From contig WLWZ01000002.1 of the NCBI GenBank assembly GCA_012103315.1, forward strand, positions 254,873 through 318,872: 64,000 nt of DNA, in the 5' to 3' direction. Position numbers and translations under genes: made by a program. The notes beneath the pieces are model-generated. The model was not told the DNA's origin. It searched no databases and saw only the letters and a program-made list of their open reading frames with translations. Source of the stretch: Alphaproteobacteria bacterium (GTDB lineage: Bacteria > Pseudomonadota > Alphaproteobacteria > MPNO01 > UBA2964). This document shows, piece after piece, positions 1 to 8,193 of the stretch. Positions within the stretch are counted from its first letter, which is position 1, and every line of letters begins with the position of its first letter.

Positions 1-1
1 T

Positions 2-187
2 CACGTGAAGTACTCGTGTATTTTTCCGCTAGATGACGAAAACGTCCTTAGAAAAACGCTGAAACGACTCCTCAAATTGCCAACACTTCGCAAAAGCGAA
101 CGGCTTTTATTTAAATTCTTTTCTACTCACTCTTCTTTCAAATATTTTGCACAGGATTTTCTTACCATTGGCTATAAACCTAAATAA
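2..187 (+). CDS. 3' end of an upstream gene (partial)
   Basis: The frame is open from the left edge to a TAA at 185-187 and encodes about 61 residues. The tail (FAQDFLTIGYKPK) resembles the C-terminal strand of class I SAM methyltransferases, but this is a weak resemblance. It most likely is the end of a gene that starts before the window. It overlaps the longest possible start of the following kinase gene, which would fit the tight packing of this locus. It could instead be a chance open frame. Confidence 0.4.
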   Translation, partial: HVKYSCIFPLDDENVLRKTLKRLLKLPTLRKSERLLFKFFSTHSSFKYFAQDFLTIGYKPK

Positions 188-1103
188 GGTTACTGATCTG
201 GCACGTACGGCAATCGCCCTACCTGAAACTGGGGTAGAATTACGCCTGCTATCATCTCCCCATAATATTATTGTTGAGGGATTTGTAGAGGGCGACGGCA
301 CATTTCTGTTTAAGTATCCGCGAGAACCCCAGTTCGGCGATCTTATACGAAAAGAAGGGGAGAATTTAGCGAACCTTCAAACATTAGGCATTGCCGGTGC
401 TTCTAAAGCAGGAATTTCGGTTCCCAAACTATTGGGATCGGGGGAGGTCTTTGGGCGACCATATATTTTATGCCAGCATATGCCGGGGGACACCAACGAC
501 GAGCGCTTTAACACTCCAGATGTTGTAAATTCGATGGTCGACTGGTTAACGCTCATGGCGAAAAAAACACAGCGAGATGGAACGATTGACCATGCGTACC
601 TGGAAAATTTAGTGGACGCGGCGGTTCAACAATCCGAGACTCCAAAAGATCTAGCTGCAGCCATTTCTCAATTGGATTGGAGCTGTCTTATCGGTGCGCC
701 ATTCGTGTATACGCATGGTGACCTTAGCTACCAAAACATCGTTATCGATGGCGACCAAGTCGCTGTCGTAGACTGGGCTATAGGTGAAGAATTCGGCTTA
801 CCAGGCTTCGATGTTATCGATTATCTTCTGTATGGGTTTTATCGACAGCGCCAGAATTATTTGGAAAGCATAGATCTATTGCTGTTTCAGCGCGACGGGC
901 GTGGCGCAAGGCAAGCACTTTTGAAACATTGTACAGCGCTTGATTTCGATCCAGAATCTATTGGCCATTTGGTAGCCGCAAGTTTGCTGAAGAGAATACA
1001 AATATTAGCCGGATTCCCCACTGGGAAAGCTGCAAAAAAAACCACGGAACTTTATTCCGCTCTCCAGGCCCATGACTGGAAAGAGCTTAGATTTAGTTCT
1101 TAA
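147..1103 (+). CDS. APH-fold small-molecule kinase (phosphotransferase family)
   Basis: The protein (318 residues from the longest start) belongs to the aminoglycoside phosphotransferase / choline kinase fold. The Brenner-type catalytic motif HGDLSYQN is at residues 190-197 (D192 as base, N197 for metal) and the metal-binding aspartate is in VVDW (D209). There is no ATG before the catalytic core, so the start is TTG at 147, TTG at 168 or another codon; upstream overlap leaves this open. It stands directly before a nonulosonic acid gene set that includes a phosphatase, so it may phosphorylate a sugar precursor. That role is inference: the fold also covers amino-sugar, choline and antibiotic kinases, and the substrate cannot be read from the sequence. 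Confidence 0.8.
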   Translation: MHRIFLPLAINLNKVTDLARTAIALPETGVELRLLSSPHNIIVEGFVEGDGTFLFKYPREPQFGDLIRKEGENLANLQTLGIAGASKAGISVPKLLGSGEVFGRPYILCQHMPGDTNDERFNTPDVVNSMVDWLTLMAKKTQRDGTIDHAYLENLVDAAVQQSETPKDLAAAISQLDWSCLIGAPFVYTHGDLSYQNIVIDGDQVAVVDWAIGEEFGLPGFDVIDYLLYGFYRQRQNYLESIDLLLFQRDGRGARQALLKHCTALDFDPESIGHLVAASLLKRIQILAGFPTGKAAKKTTELYSALQAHDWKELRFSS

Positions 1104-1181
1104 TTAGTAGATGTCGCTGGCACATTCCTGATTCAACGTTATGTCGCCAAGTGGCAAGGCTTTTCACCGAATTATTTTGAT

Positions 1182-1661
1182 ATGACTGATTCACACGCGA
1201 CTCTTATAGATCTCATTTTGTGCGACTTCGATGGGGTCATGACTGATAACCGGGTACTCGTGTTAGAAAACGGTACAGAGGCCGTTCGCTGCAATCGTGC
1301 AGATGGACTTGGGTGCGACCTGCTTCGTGCCGCGAATATTCCCTTGGAAATTGTTTCGACAGAAACAAACCGTGTCGTAGCGGAAAGAGCAAAAAAATTA
1401 CAGGTTAAAGTCGCCCACGGCGTTACCGATAAAGCCGATTTAGTAACAAATCTCATCAAGGAGTATGCGTTAACAGCCGATCGCGTCATGTTTATCGGAA
1501 ATGACATCAATGACTTATCCGCGATGGAGATTGTCGGATGGCCTGTTGCGCCCGCCGACGGACATCCCGATATACGCGCCATAGCACGATATGTAACGGT
1601 TGCGCGGGGCGGTGAAGGCGTTGTGAGAGAAATTGCCGACTTCATTTTGAAGGGGCAATAG
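1182..1661 (+). CDS. KdsC-like HAD phosphatase (nonulosonate 9-phosphate phosphatase candidate)
   Basis: The 159-residue protein is a minimal, cap-less HAD hydrolase of the KdsC type, which normally works as a tetramer. The nucleophile motif DFDGVMTD is at residues 15-22 (D15 nucleophile, D17 acid/base) and the metal motif GNDIND is near residue 107. KdsC removes phosphate from KDO-8-phosphate; close relatives act on KDN-9-phosphate or N-acylneuraminate-9-phosphate. A CMP-sugar synthetase follows after 6 bases and a NeuB-type synthase lies in the same run, so dephosphorylation of a nonulosonic acid 9-phosphate is the likely role. True KdsC is less likely because no kdsA, kdsD or kdsB is near. 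Confidence 0.85.
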   Translation: MTDSHATLIDLILCDFDGVMTDNRVLVLENGTEAVRCNRADGLGCDLLRAANIPLEIVSTETNRVVAERAKKLQVKVAHGVTDKADLVTNLIKEYALTADRVMFIGNDINDLSAMEIVGWPVAPADGHPDIRAIARYVTVARGGEGVVREIADFILKGQ

Positions 1662-1667
1662 GAGGAG

Positions 1668-2390
1668 ATGGAAGTACTTGCTATTATCCCGGCAAGAGGC
1701 GGTTCTAAATCAATCCCAAGAAAAAATATTATCCCTTTCTTGGGTCGCCCCCTGATTTCGTGGTCGATTGCTGCCGCGCATAGCGCGAAGTCGATTACAC
1801 GAACAATTGTCTCTACTGACGACGAAGAAATTGCTGCTGTCGCGCATGACGCCGGGGCCGAAATACCTTTTCTCCGGCCGGCTAAATTGGCAAGTGATGA
1901 CGTTGTCGACTATCCGGTTATCCGACACGTCATCGATACATTAGAAGACACTGAAAGCTATTGTCCCGATGTCGTTGTCCAATTGCGGCCTACATCTCCC
2001 TTGCGTCCAGAAGGGCTGATCGACGACGGTGTTGGACGGATATTAGATAACCCAGGAGCAGACTCTCTCAGAGTCGTCTGTGAGCCTGTAAACAATCCCT
2101 ATAAAATGTGGCGCCTGGACGGTGATCTAATGCTCCCGTTATTTGATGCGGGAATCCCCGAACAATACAATATGCCCCGGCAGAAATTACCAACCGCCTA
2201 TTGGCAAATTGGCATCCTTGATGTGATCCGTACGCGAACAATTATTGAACAAGAGTCCTTAACCGGGGAAAGGGTAATGCCGTTAATCGTCGATCCCGCA
2301 CTCGCAGTAGACATCGATGATGATGCTTCACTACGCCGTGCAGAAGAAGCTTGCAGAGCGTTTAGTATGGACAAAGTGTTTTGCGCATAG
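1668..2390 (+). CDS. neuA: CMP-nonulosonic acid synthetase (NeuA-like), set A
   Basis: This 240-residue acylneuraminate cytidylyltransferase activates a nonulosonic acid with CTP. The N-terminal nucleotide-binding motif IPARGGSKSIPRKN starts at residue 6, followed by STDDEEIA and the QLRPTSPLR segment, all typical of the NeuA/LegF/PseF family. A strong ribosome site (AGGAGG) stands just before the ATG. The phosphatase ends 6 bases upstream and the next gene starts inside the end of this one. A second NeuA-like protein lies at 11787-12506, so two different CMP-sugars are probably made. Which sugar this enzyme accepts cannot be told from motifs. Confidence 0.9.
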   Translation: MEVLAIIPARGGSKSIPRKNIIPFLGRPLISWSIAAAHSAKSITRTIVSTDDEEIAAVAHDAGAEIPFLRPAKLASDDVVDYPVIRHVIDTLEDTESYCPDVVVQLRPTSPLRPEGLIDDGVGRILDNPGADSLRVVCEPVNNPYKMWRLDGDLMLPLFDAGIPEQYNMPRQKLPTAYWQIGILDVIRTRTIIEQESLTGERVMPLIVDPALAVDIDDDASLRRAEEACRAFSMDKVFCA

Positions 2391-3367
2391 CCATCATTGG
2401 CACGGGCTCGATCGGTCGACGGCATATCGGCAATCTTTTAAAACTTGGCGTCCAAGATATCGTCGCGGTAAGCGAACACAATCGGCGGTCCGATCTAAAA
2501 ATCGATGGATCAGATATCGCGATCTCCCACGATTTCAATACTACTCTAGAAGAGGGTGTTGATGCTGTATTTATATGCAATCCGACGAGCATGCATCTTT
2601 CCTATGTTAAGACCGCCCTCCGTGCAGGCGTTCATATTTTTCTTGAAAAGCCAGCAGCGACGTCGGCAAATGGTGTCGAGGAGATGGTGCAACTCGCCAA
2701 CGATCACAACACAATCATTGCCGTCGGCCATCAATATCGCTTCAATAAAATGTTGAACGCTTTTCGATCCAAAGTCGACGACGGCTTGCTCGGATCACTG
2801 CTTTCCGTCGAGGGTAATTTAGGCGAGCATATTGCGGACTACCACCCAGAAGAGGATTACCGCCAAAGCTATGCGGCACGTGCTGACCTTGGCGGTGGTG
2901 TTTTGCTTACGCAAATCCATCAGATCGACTATTTGAACTGGATATTCGGGCCTTTCGATTCTGTCTACGCGATTGGTGGAAAGTGCAGCGCTCTCAATAT
3001 CGACGTCGAAGCTTCAGTTTCCTACCTACTTCGCACGCACAGTTGTGTCCCAGTGTTTGGGCATCTCGATTATTTGCAACGCCCCAAACGCGTCACGTTG
3101 AGCGCAACGGGGGATAAGGGGCGCCTTGATTGGGATTACTTCGCCAACAGACTAACGTTTACACCGGCGTCACTCGACGCCACACCCGTGATCGAGGAAA
3201 CCATCTTTGACCGGAACGCAATGTTTCTCGACCTGACGCAGGATTTTTTAACAGCGATAACTACGGGAGGCTTACCCCGCAGCACCCTGAGGGACGGGCT
3301 TACTGCGTTACAGATCGTTGATGCTATTAAGACTTCTTTTCAAAAAAACTTAGTGGTGGAACTCTAA
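2381..3367 (+). CDS. Gfo/Idh/MocA family sugar dehydrogenase
   Basis: The 328-residue protein has an N-terminal Rossmann domain with GTGSIGRRH at residues 7-15 and the family's catalytic-site lysine in the EKP motif (FLEKPAAT, near residue 90), then the C-terminal substrate domain. Family members oxidise or reduce a sugar hydroxyl with NAD(P). The start is TTG at 2381, which places the first beta strand (RIAIIG) at the N-terminus and overlaps the neuA stop by 10 bases. It is an integral gene of nonulosonate set A. It may modify the precursor or the nonulosonate together with the following SDR; the substrate is unknown. Confidence 0.85.
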   Translation: MRIAIIGTGSIGRRHIGNLLKLGVQDIVAVSEHNRRSDLKIDGSDIAISHDFNTTLEEGVDAVFICNPTSMHLSYVKTALRAGVHIFLEKPAATSANGVEEMVQLANDHNTIIAVGHQYRFNKMLNAFRSKVDDGLLGSLLSVEGNLGEHIADYHPEEDYRQSYAARADLGGGVLLTQIHQIDYLNWIFGPFDSVYAIGGKCSALNIDVEASVSYLLRTHSCVPVFGHLDYLQRPKRVTLSATGDKGRLDWDYFANRLTFTPASLDATPVIEETIFDRNAMFLDLTQDFLTAITTGGLPRSTLRDGLTALQIVDAIKTSFQKNLVVEL

Positions 3368-3369
3368 TA

Positions 3370-4209
3370 GTGACAGTCAATTCACAATTCGACATGACGG
3401 GACGGCAAGCAATTGTGACGGGGGGATGCGGACTCTTAGGAGTGACATTTGCCGAAGCCCTTCTAGAAGCGGGGGCAACTGTTCATCTGATTGATATCGA
3501 CGAACAAGCACTGACAACGCACAGTGCCCAGCTCGCGCAGACATTCGGCGACCGCATTCAGACACATATTTGCGACATTACGGATGAGGACACAGTCAAA
3601 AGATGCATCGCGGTCATTGCTCAAAATGGCGCGATCGATGCCCTCATAAATAGTGCGGCCGTCGATCCAAAATTCGAACCAGGTGAGAATGGCGAATATC
3701 GTGATACCGGTCGGTTTTCAACCTATGGCGTTGAAAATTGGCGGCGTTCGCTCGAGGTCAATCTTACTGGCACGTTTCTAATGACACGGGAAACCAGCCG
3801 CATAATGGAAGATCAAGATGATGGTAAAGGGCGAGGTTCTATCGTCTGCATTTCATCAACCTACGGCCTAACGGGACCGGATCAACGTATTTACGAAAAT
3901 ACCGATTCGCCTGAGCGGTTTTTTAAACCTGTCGATTACTCGACCACGAAAGCCGGCGTACTTGGTTTCGTCCGAGCGGTCGCCGCATATTACCGGGAAA
4001 CCGGCATCCGAGTGAATGCCCTAACACCTGGAGGGGCTTATAACGGGCACGATAGCGCGTTCACGGAGGCCTATTCATCCCGGACGATCTTGGGCCGAAT
4101 GGCCGCTCCCGACGAGTACAAGGGTTCAATTGTTTTCTTATGTTCCGATGCTGCATCCTACATGACCGGAGCAAACTTAATAGTAGATGGAGGCTGGACA
4201 GCACTATGA
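3370..4209 (+). CDS. SDR oxidoreductase, PtmA-like, set A
   Basis: A 279-residue classical short-chain dehydrogenase. The cofactor motif TGGCGLLG is at residues 17-24, the catalytic serine is in ISSTYG, the YxxxK pair is in YSTTK, and the C-terminus ends in VDGGWTAL as in many SDRs. It begins with GTG two bases after the Gfo/Idh/MocA stop. It resembles the SDR at 12499-13290 closely in the segment after the serine (SS.YG, PD.R.YEN, PGG), so the two are paralogues, each inside its own NeuA/NeuB set. PtmA of Campylobacter, from the legionaminic acid flagellin glycosylation locus, is the closest family I recognise. The reaction is unknown. Confidence 0.85.
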   Translation: MTVNSQFDMTGRQAIVTGGCGLLGVTFAEALLEAGATVHLIDIDEQALTTHSAQLAQTFGDRIQTHICDITDEDTVKRCIAVIAQNGAIDALINSAAVDPKFEPGENGEYRDTGRFSTYGVENWRRSLEVNLTGTFLMTRETSRIMEDQDDGKGRGSIVCISSTYGLTGPDQRIYENTDSPERFFKPVDYSTTKAGVLGFVRAVAAYYRETGIRVNALTPGGAYNGHDSAFTEAYSSRTILGRMAAPDEYKGSIVFLCSDAASYMTGANLIVDGGWTAL

Positions 4210-5108
4210 GCGAAAAAACCCTAATGGACGGGCTAAAGCCAAACTCAGCACCAATTTTAATCGCCGAGATCGGCTGTAACCACAAAGGGGATATTGAAAT
4301 AGCTAAGGAGTTTATCGATGTAGCCTCTGACTTCTGCAAGATTCAGCATGTAAAATTTCAAAAGCGAAATAATCGGGAGCTCCTTTCGGCCTCTCAATTC
4401 GACACGCCACACCCAAACCCAGACAATTCATACGGCAGTACTTACGGCGAACATCGGGAGTTTCTTGAATTCTCGGTCGAGCAGCACCGTGAATTGCAGA
4501 GTCATTGCCATTCACGGGGGCTAACTTATTCAAGCTCAGTATGGGACATCTCCAGCCTACGTGAAATGATATCCCTCAAGCCTGACTACATTAAGATTCC
4601 GTCGGCAACCAATACACACGAAGCGCTTCTCTCGATTGCTTGCGACGAGTATCCCGGCGAAATTCATGTTTCTTTGGGAATGACAACACGCGCTGAAGAG
4701 GAAGCGATCATTGCTCTGTTCCAAAAGAAAGGCCGCCTAAAGGATCTTGTTCTTTATGCGTGTACCTCGGGCTACCCAATTCAGGCCGACGAATCCTGTC
4801 TGCTCGAAATTGTTAGACTTCGTGAAACCTACAGAAATGATGTCGGGGCAATCGGATATTCGGGCCATCACAACGGCATTTCGCTGGATATAGTGGCATG
4901 TACTCTGGGTGCCGAATATATCGAGCGGCATTTCACCTTGGATCGAACTTGGAAAGGCACTGATCACTCAGCGTCACTGGAACCCGATGGTCTCCGGCGG
5001 CTGCAACGCAATTTGGAGCAAACATTTTCTGCCCTATCGGAAAAACCTCAAGAAATTTTGCCGATAGAAGTTCCCCAGCGAGAAAAACTAAAATGGCGCG
5101 CGGAATAA
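4206..5108 (+). CDS. NeuB-type nonulosonic acid synthase lacking the SAF domain, set A
   Basis: The 300-residue protein is a PEP-condensing TIM-barrel enzyme of the sialic acid synthase family. AEIGCNHKG is at residues 20-28, followed by VKFQKR, IKIPSAT, GYSGHHNG and ERHFTLDR with TDHSASLEP. I place the start at the ATG that overlaps the upstream stop as ATGA, not at the longer frame from 4140. The usual C-terminal SAF (antifreeze-like) domain is missing: the protein ends with REKLKWRAE just where the linker to SAF would begin, and no frameshifted SAF remnant is visible in the 66 bases that follow. With the KdsC-like phosphatase it suggests use of a phosphorylated aldose, as in KDN-9-phosphate synthesis; that is inference. 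Confidence 0.88.
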   Translation: MSEKTLMDGLKPNSAPILIAEIGCNHKGDIEIAKEFIDVASDFCKIQHVKFQKRNNRELLSASQFDTPHPNPDNSYGSTYGEHREFLEFSVEQHRELQSHCHSRGLTYSSSVWDISSLREMISLKPDYIKIPSATNTHEALLSIACDEYPGEIHVSLGMTTRAEEEAIIALFQKKGRLKDLVLYACTSGYPIQADESCLLEIVRLRETYRNDVGAIGYSGHHNGISLDIVACTLGAEYIERHFTLDRTWKGTDHSASLEPDGLRRLQRNLEQTFSALSEKPQEILPIEVPQREKLKWRAE

Positions 5109-5174
5109 AGTAGAAAATACTGACGACCCGTATGGCAAACCCCATAGACAACAATTGCGCTATCGCCTGATCTA

Positions 5175-6710
5175 ATGTCCGATCAAGCAGGACAAAAACT
5201 GCATATTGCCCTTGCCATTCACCAAGGGTTCTCGATGCGCTATTTATTGCAAACGGATATTTTGCCGACTCTGCTTGAGGACGCACACGTGTCTATCCTG
5301 ACTCAGGAAGATCCGGCCTCCATACAGCAGGTGTGCGACACAACCGACATTGAATTCTGTGAGATTTCCACGGACCGAAGCGCGGCTTATTTTCAATCTA
5401 GCCGTATTCAACGGTATCTCGCGTTCATTCGACTTTGTACGCTCGGGAAAGCTATTTCTACTGCAGAGATATGGTGGGAACGAGCACGTGCCGACGCCCG
5501 GATTAACGGTGCGGGATTTCGAACCACGCTCATCCACGGCATATTGCGATGTTTTATCCGTATTGCGCGACGGTCACGAACGGTGCGACGATCAATGCTC
5601 GCGTTAGAAGCGCGCCAGTATACGCCGACGTTCCATGTCGACGCTTTAAAACGCCTTAACCCAGACCTAGTCGTAACCACTAGTCTTGGGACATTCGATT
5701 ATGACCAGTATGTGATGCGAGCCGCACACAAGCTTGGCATTCCTGTCGCTGCCGTGATTCTCAGTTGGGACAATACTACTACTCGTGGCTATCCAGGTGC
5801 CGCAATTGATCATGTGATTGCCTGGACAGAAACGATGAAGCGCGAACTTATTGATCTGCACGATATATCGGAAGAGAAAGTGTTTGTTGGAGGCATCGCC
5901 CATTTCGACAAGTATTATCAATCAGCCTCAGCCTATGACCGAACAGACTTTTTCCGGAAAAATAATTTGGACCCGAACAAACGGTTGATTGTCTTCGCGA
6001 CTAAGTCACCGAACGCCTATCCCTATAATCCCAATATCGTCGAAGCTCTTGCGGACGCCTGTGAAGACGGTCGCCTGCCCGAAGATGTGCAAATATTGGT
6101 GCGCGTACATCCGCTACACTTCAAATTCAAGCAAGGAGAGCCCGTTTACGCCGAATTGCTCGATCTCTATCGCACCCTAGATGAGAGACATGATTGTCTT
6201 TGCTTCAATATGCCAAAGATTGGGTCTGACAAGATCGATTACGTAATGGAAAAAAATGAAATCGGCTTTCTAAGTGACCTATTAAGAAGTGCTGATGTCC
6301 TCGTAAATATTTTTTCCACGCTAAACATCGAAGGAGCAATTTTCGATATTCCCCTCGTCAATATCTGTTTTGAGGGAGAACGACCAATGTATGATTTTAC
6401 GAAAAAAAGTCGGTTCGGTATCAGTTCTGATTTTCGGGAGGACCACAACCAACGTATCGCCCGTTCTGGCGGCACTCAAATCGTTTACAACCAACAGGAC
6501 ATGGTTACGGCAGTGGACAATTATCTATTAAATCAAAAACAAGATCGTTCAGGGCGCGAAAAAATACGGCAATCAGAGACCGGGCCAAATGGCGGGAATG
6601 CGGGCATCATGATCGGTCATGACCTTATAGCATTCGCTCAAAATTCTGTCTCAAAAGTAAGATTGCCAGGCCAACCCCCTATTGCGGCTGAGCGTATTGC
6701 AAGACAGTAG
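5175..6710 (+). CDS. GT-B-like surface-glycan transferase (CDP-glycerol glycerophosphotransferase-like), copy 1
   Basis: The 511-residue protein has a variable N-terminal half and a C-terminal half with KRLIVFATKSPNA, LVRVHPLH and VNIFSTLNIEGAIFDIPLVN, the pattern of GT-B nucleotide-sugar-dependent transferases close to the CDP-glycerol glycerophosphotransferase and capsule-synthesis families. No transmembrane segment is obvious, so it is likely cytoplasmic or peripheral. The segment SWDNTTTRGYPG recurs as NWDIATTKGYCG in the next gene, so the two are tandem paralogues. Downstream of a CMP-sugar pathway it could transfer the nonulosonic acid or the next residue. Donor and acceptor are unknown. 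Confidence 0.7.
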   Translation: MSDQAGQKLHIALAIHQGFSMRYLLQTDILPTLLEDAHVSILTQEDPASIQQVCDTTDIEFCEISTDRSAAYFQSSRIQRYLAFIRLCTLGKAISTAEIWWERARADARINGAGFRTTLIHGILRCFIRIARRSRTVRRSMLALEARQYTPTFHVDALKRLNPDLVVTTSLGTFDYDQYVMRAAHKLGIPVAAVILSWDNTTTRGYPGAAIDHVIAWTETMKRELIDLHDISEEKVFVGGIAHFDKYYQSASAYDRTDFFRKNNLDPNKRLIVFATKSPNAYPYNPNIVEALADACEDGRLPEDVQILVRVHPLHFKFKQGEPVYAELLDLYRTLDERHDCLCFNMPKIGSDKIDYVMEKNEIGFLSDLLRSADVLVNIFSTLNIEGAIFDIPLVNICFEGERPMYDFTKKSRFGISSDFREDHNQRIARSGGTQIVYNQQDMVTAVDNYLLNQKQDRSGREKIRQSETGPNGGNAGIMIGHDLIAFAQNSVSKVRLPGQPPIAAERIARQ

Positions 6711-8193
6711 CGTTCAAGTGTTTGACCAGGGAGATCCTCGGCCCACGGCGTTCTTTTTTCTACGTGCCGGCAATTTAGTCCGCAATTTCGCCAATGCGGA
6801 CATGATAGAAAAATTGCGAGAATCTGGATATCAGTTCGTTATATTTTCACCCAATGTCGATCACCCTTTAATTCATAAGTTTTTCGCCGCACCATGTTTT
6901 CGGTTTGAGAAACTTAATACGGAAGAATTTCGTCCCCGGCTCCCTCGATTGCATCAGTTCTTCGTACTGGTTCGCAGAATAACCTATGGCAACACCTTGT
7001 TTTCGGAAGCTGGTTGCCGACATGCAAATTTGCGCACAATTCGTGAAAGAGATTTTGGCAAAGCCTCTAAATTGGGAAAACTTTTTCTCGAAACAGTCGT
7101 CTTGGTTGCCGGCTTAGCAAGCCGCTTTTCCTTTATTCGCCGCGCTTTGCAAATCGGCGAAAATTATCTGGCCCCATTCGACGGACATGGCCCGCTTTAT
7201 CAAGAATTGAAACCGTCGATAACTGTCACGCTGTCTTTCGGCTATCGTGAGGATGCACTGATATTCAGAGAAGCCCGATCATACGGCTCCAAACCTGTCG
7301 TCTTAGTCAAAAACTGGGACATCGCTACAACTAAGGGGTACTGCGGCGAGGTCGCGGATTACGCACTCGTATGGAACGAGATGATGGCAAGCGAGGCCAT
7401 ACGCTTCCAGGACACGCCAGCAGACGGCGTCAGGGTTTGCGGTATTCCACAGTGGGACTATTACTTCAAGCACACCTCGCTCAGCTCACGTGATAAGTTT
7501 TGCGCGCGATATAGCCTCGACCCCGCCCGCAAAATTATATATTTCGCAACGACCACACCGATGTTCTATCGGCACAATCTAAAGGTCGCCCGCATGGTCC
7601 TATCGGCCATGCGCGATGGTAAAATTAGCGAGCCCGCTCAGCTACTCATCCGGTTGCACCCTGCCTATATCTTGTTCGACGGAATTTTGGATGAAGAAAC
7701 AAAAAGCGAAATGGACTTATTGGTGGATGAGTTCGGTGAACTGCTTTCGTTTTCCTATCCGGAGACACAGAATCATTCCAATTTTCGTGTGCCTAATCAA
7801 AAAAACGATACGACCGTTCAAGAGCTTCTCGTCCATAGCGATGTGATGTTAACGGTCTATTCTACACAAATGGTCGAAGCGATGTTTTTCGATCTACCGG
7901 TTGTAAATGCTGGCATACATGAATTCGGCGATACCGAACTTCCAATCTCGCATTACGACCAATGGGAACATATTCGTCAAATCAACAACCCTGCGGGAAT
8001 CTCATATTGTTATAACAACGAAGATGTCTTTGGATCACTGAATGAAGCACTTTCGTCACCGGCAAAAGGCTCCGAAGAAAGAAAAAACCTCGCGGACCGT
8101 ATGTTTCCCCCGGCACTGCGTGGCCAAAGTGGTGCACTAGTCGCGGAGCAGCTAATCGAACTAACGGCCGCGCACACTGATACAAAGTCGTGA
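6682..8193 (+). CDS. GT-B-like surface-glycan transferase, tandem paralogue (copy 2)
   Basis: A 503-residue paralogue of the preceding gene: it shares the WD.(A/T)TT.GY motif, a KIIYFATTTPM strand, LLIRLHPAY and the LTVYSTQMVEAMFFDLPVVN segment, typical of the acceptor-distal half of GT-B transferases. The longest start (TTG 6682) overlaps the upstream stop by 29 bases; GTG at 6718, just after that stop, leaves a better N-terminus (FDQGDPRP then TAFFFLRAGN) and is a real alternative. It runs into the next gene through a GTGA overlap. The two copies probably act on successive or related residues of the same glycan. Confidence 0.7.
   Translation: MRLSVLQDSSVQVFDQGDPRPTAFFFLRAGNLVRNFANADMIEKLRESGYQFVIFSPNVDHPLIHKFFAAPCFRFEKLNTEEFRPRLPRLHQFFVLVRRITYGNTLFSEAGCRHANLRTIRERDFGKASKLGKLFLETVVLVAGLASRFSFIRRALQIGENYLAPFDGHGPLYQELKPSITVTLSFGYREDALIFREARSYGSKPVVLVKNWDIATTKGYCGEVADYALVWNEMMASEAIRFQDTPADGVRVCGIPQWDYYFKHTSLSSRDKFCARYSLDPARKIIYFATTTPMFYRHNLKVARMVLSAMRDGKISEPAQLLIRLHPAYILFDGILDEETKSEMDLLVDEFGELLSFSYPETQNHSNFRVPNQKNDTTVQELLVHSDVMLTVYSTQMVEAMFFDLPVVNAGIHEFGDTELPISHYDQWEHIRQINNPAGISYCYNNEDVFGSLNEALSSPAKGSEERKNLADRMFPPALRGQSGALVAEQLIELTAAHTDTKS

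Noticed and set aside
1172..1645. 157-residue minus-strand open frame
   Set aside because: It is antisense to the KdsC-like gene, which has clear HAD motifs; the antisense product shows no family motif.
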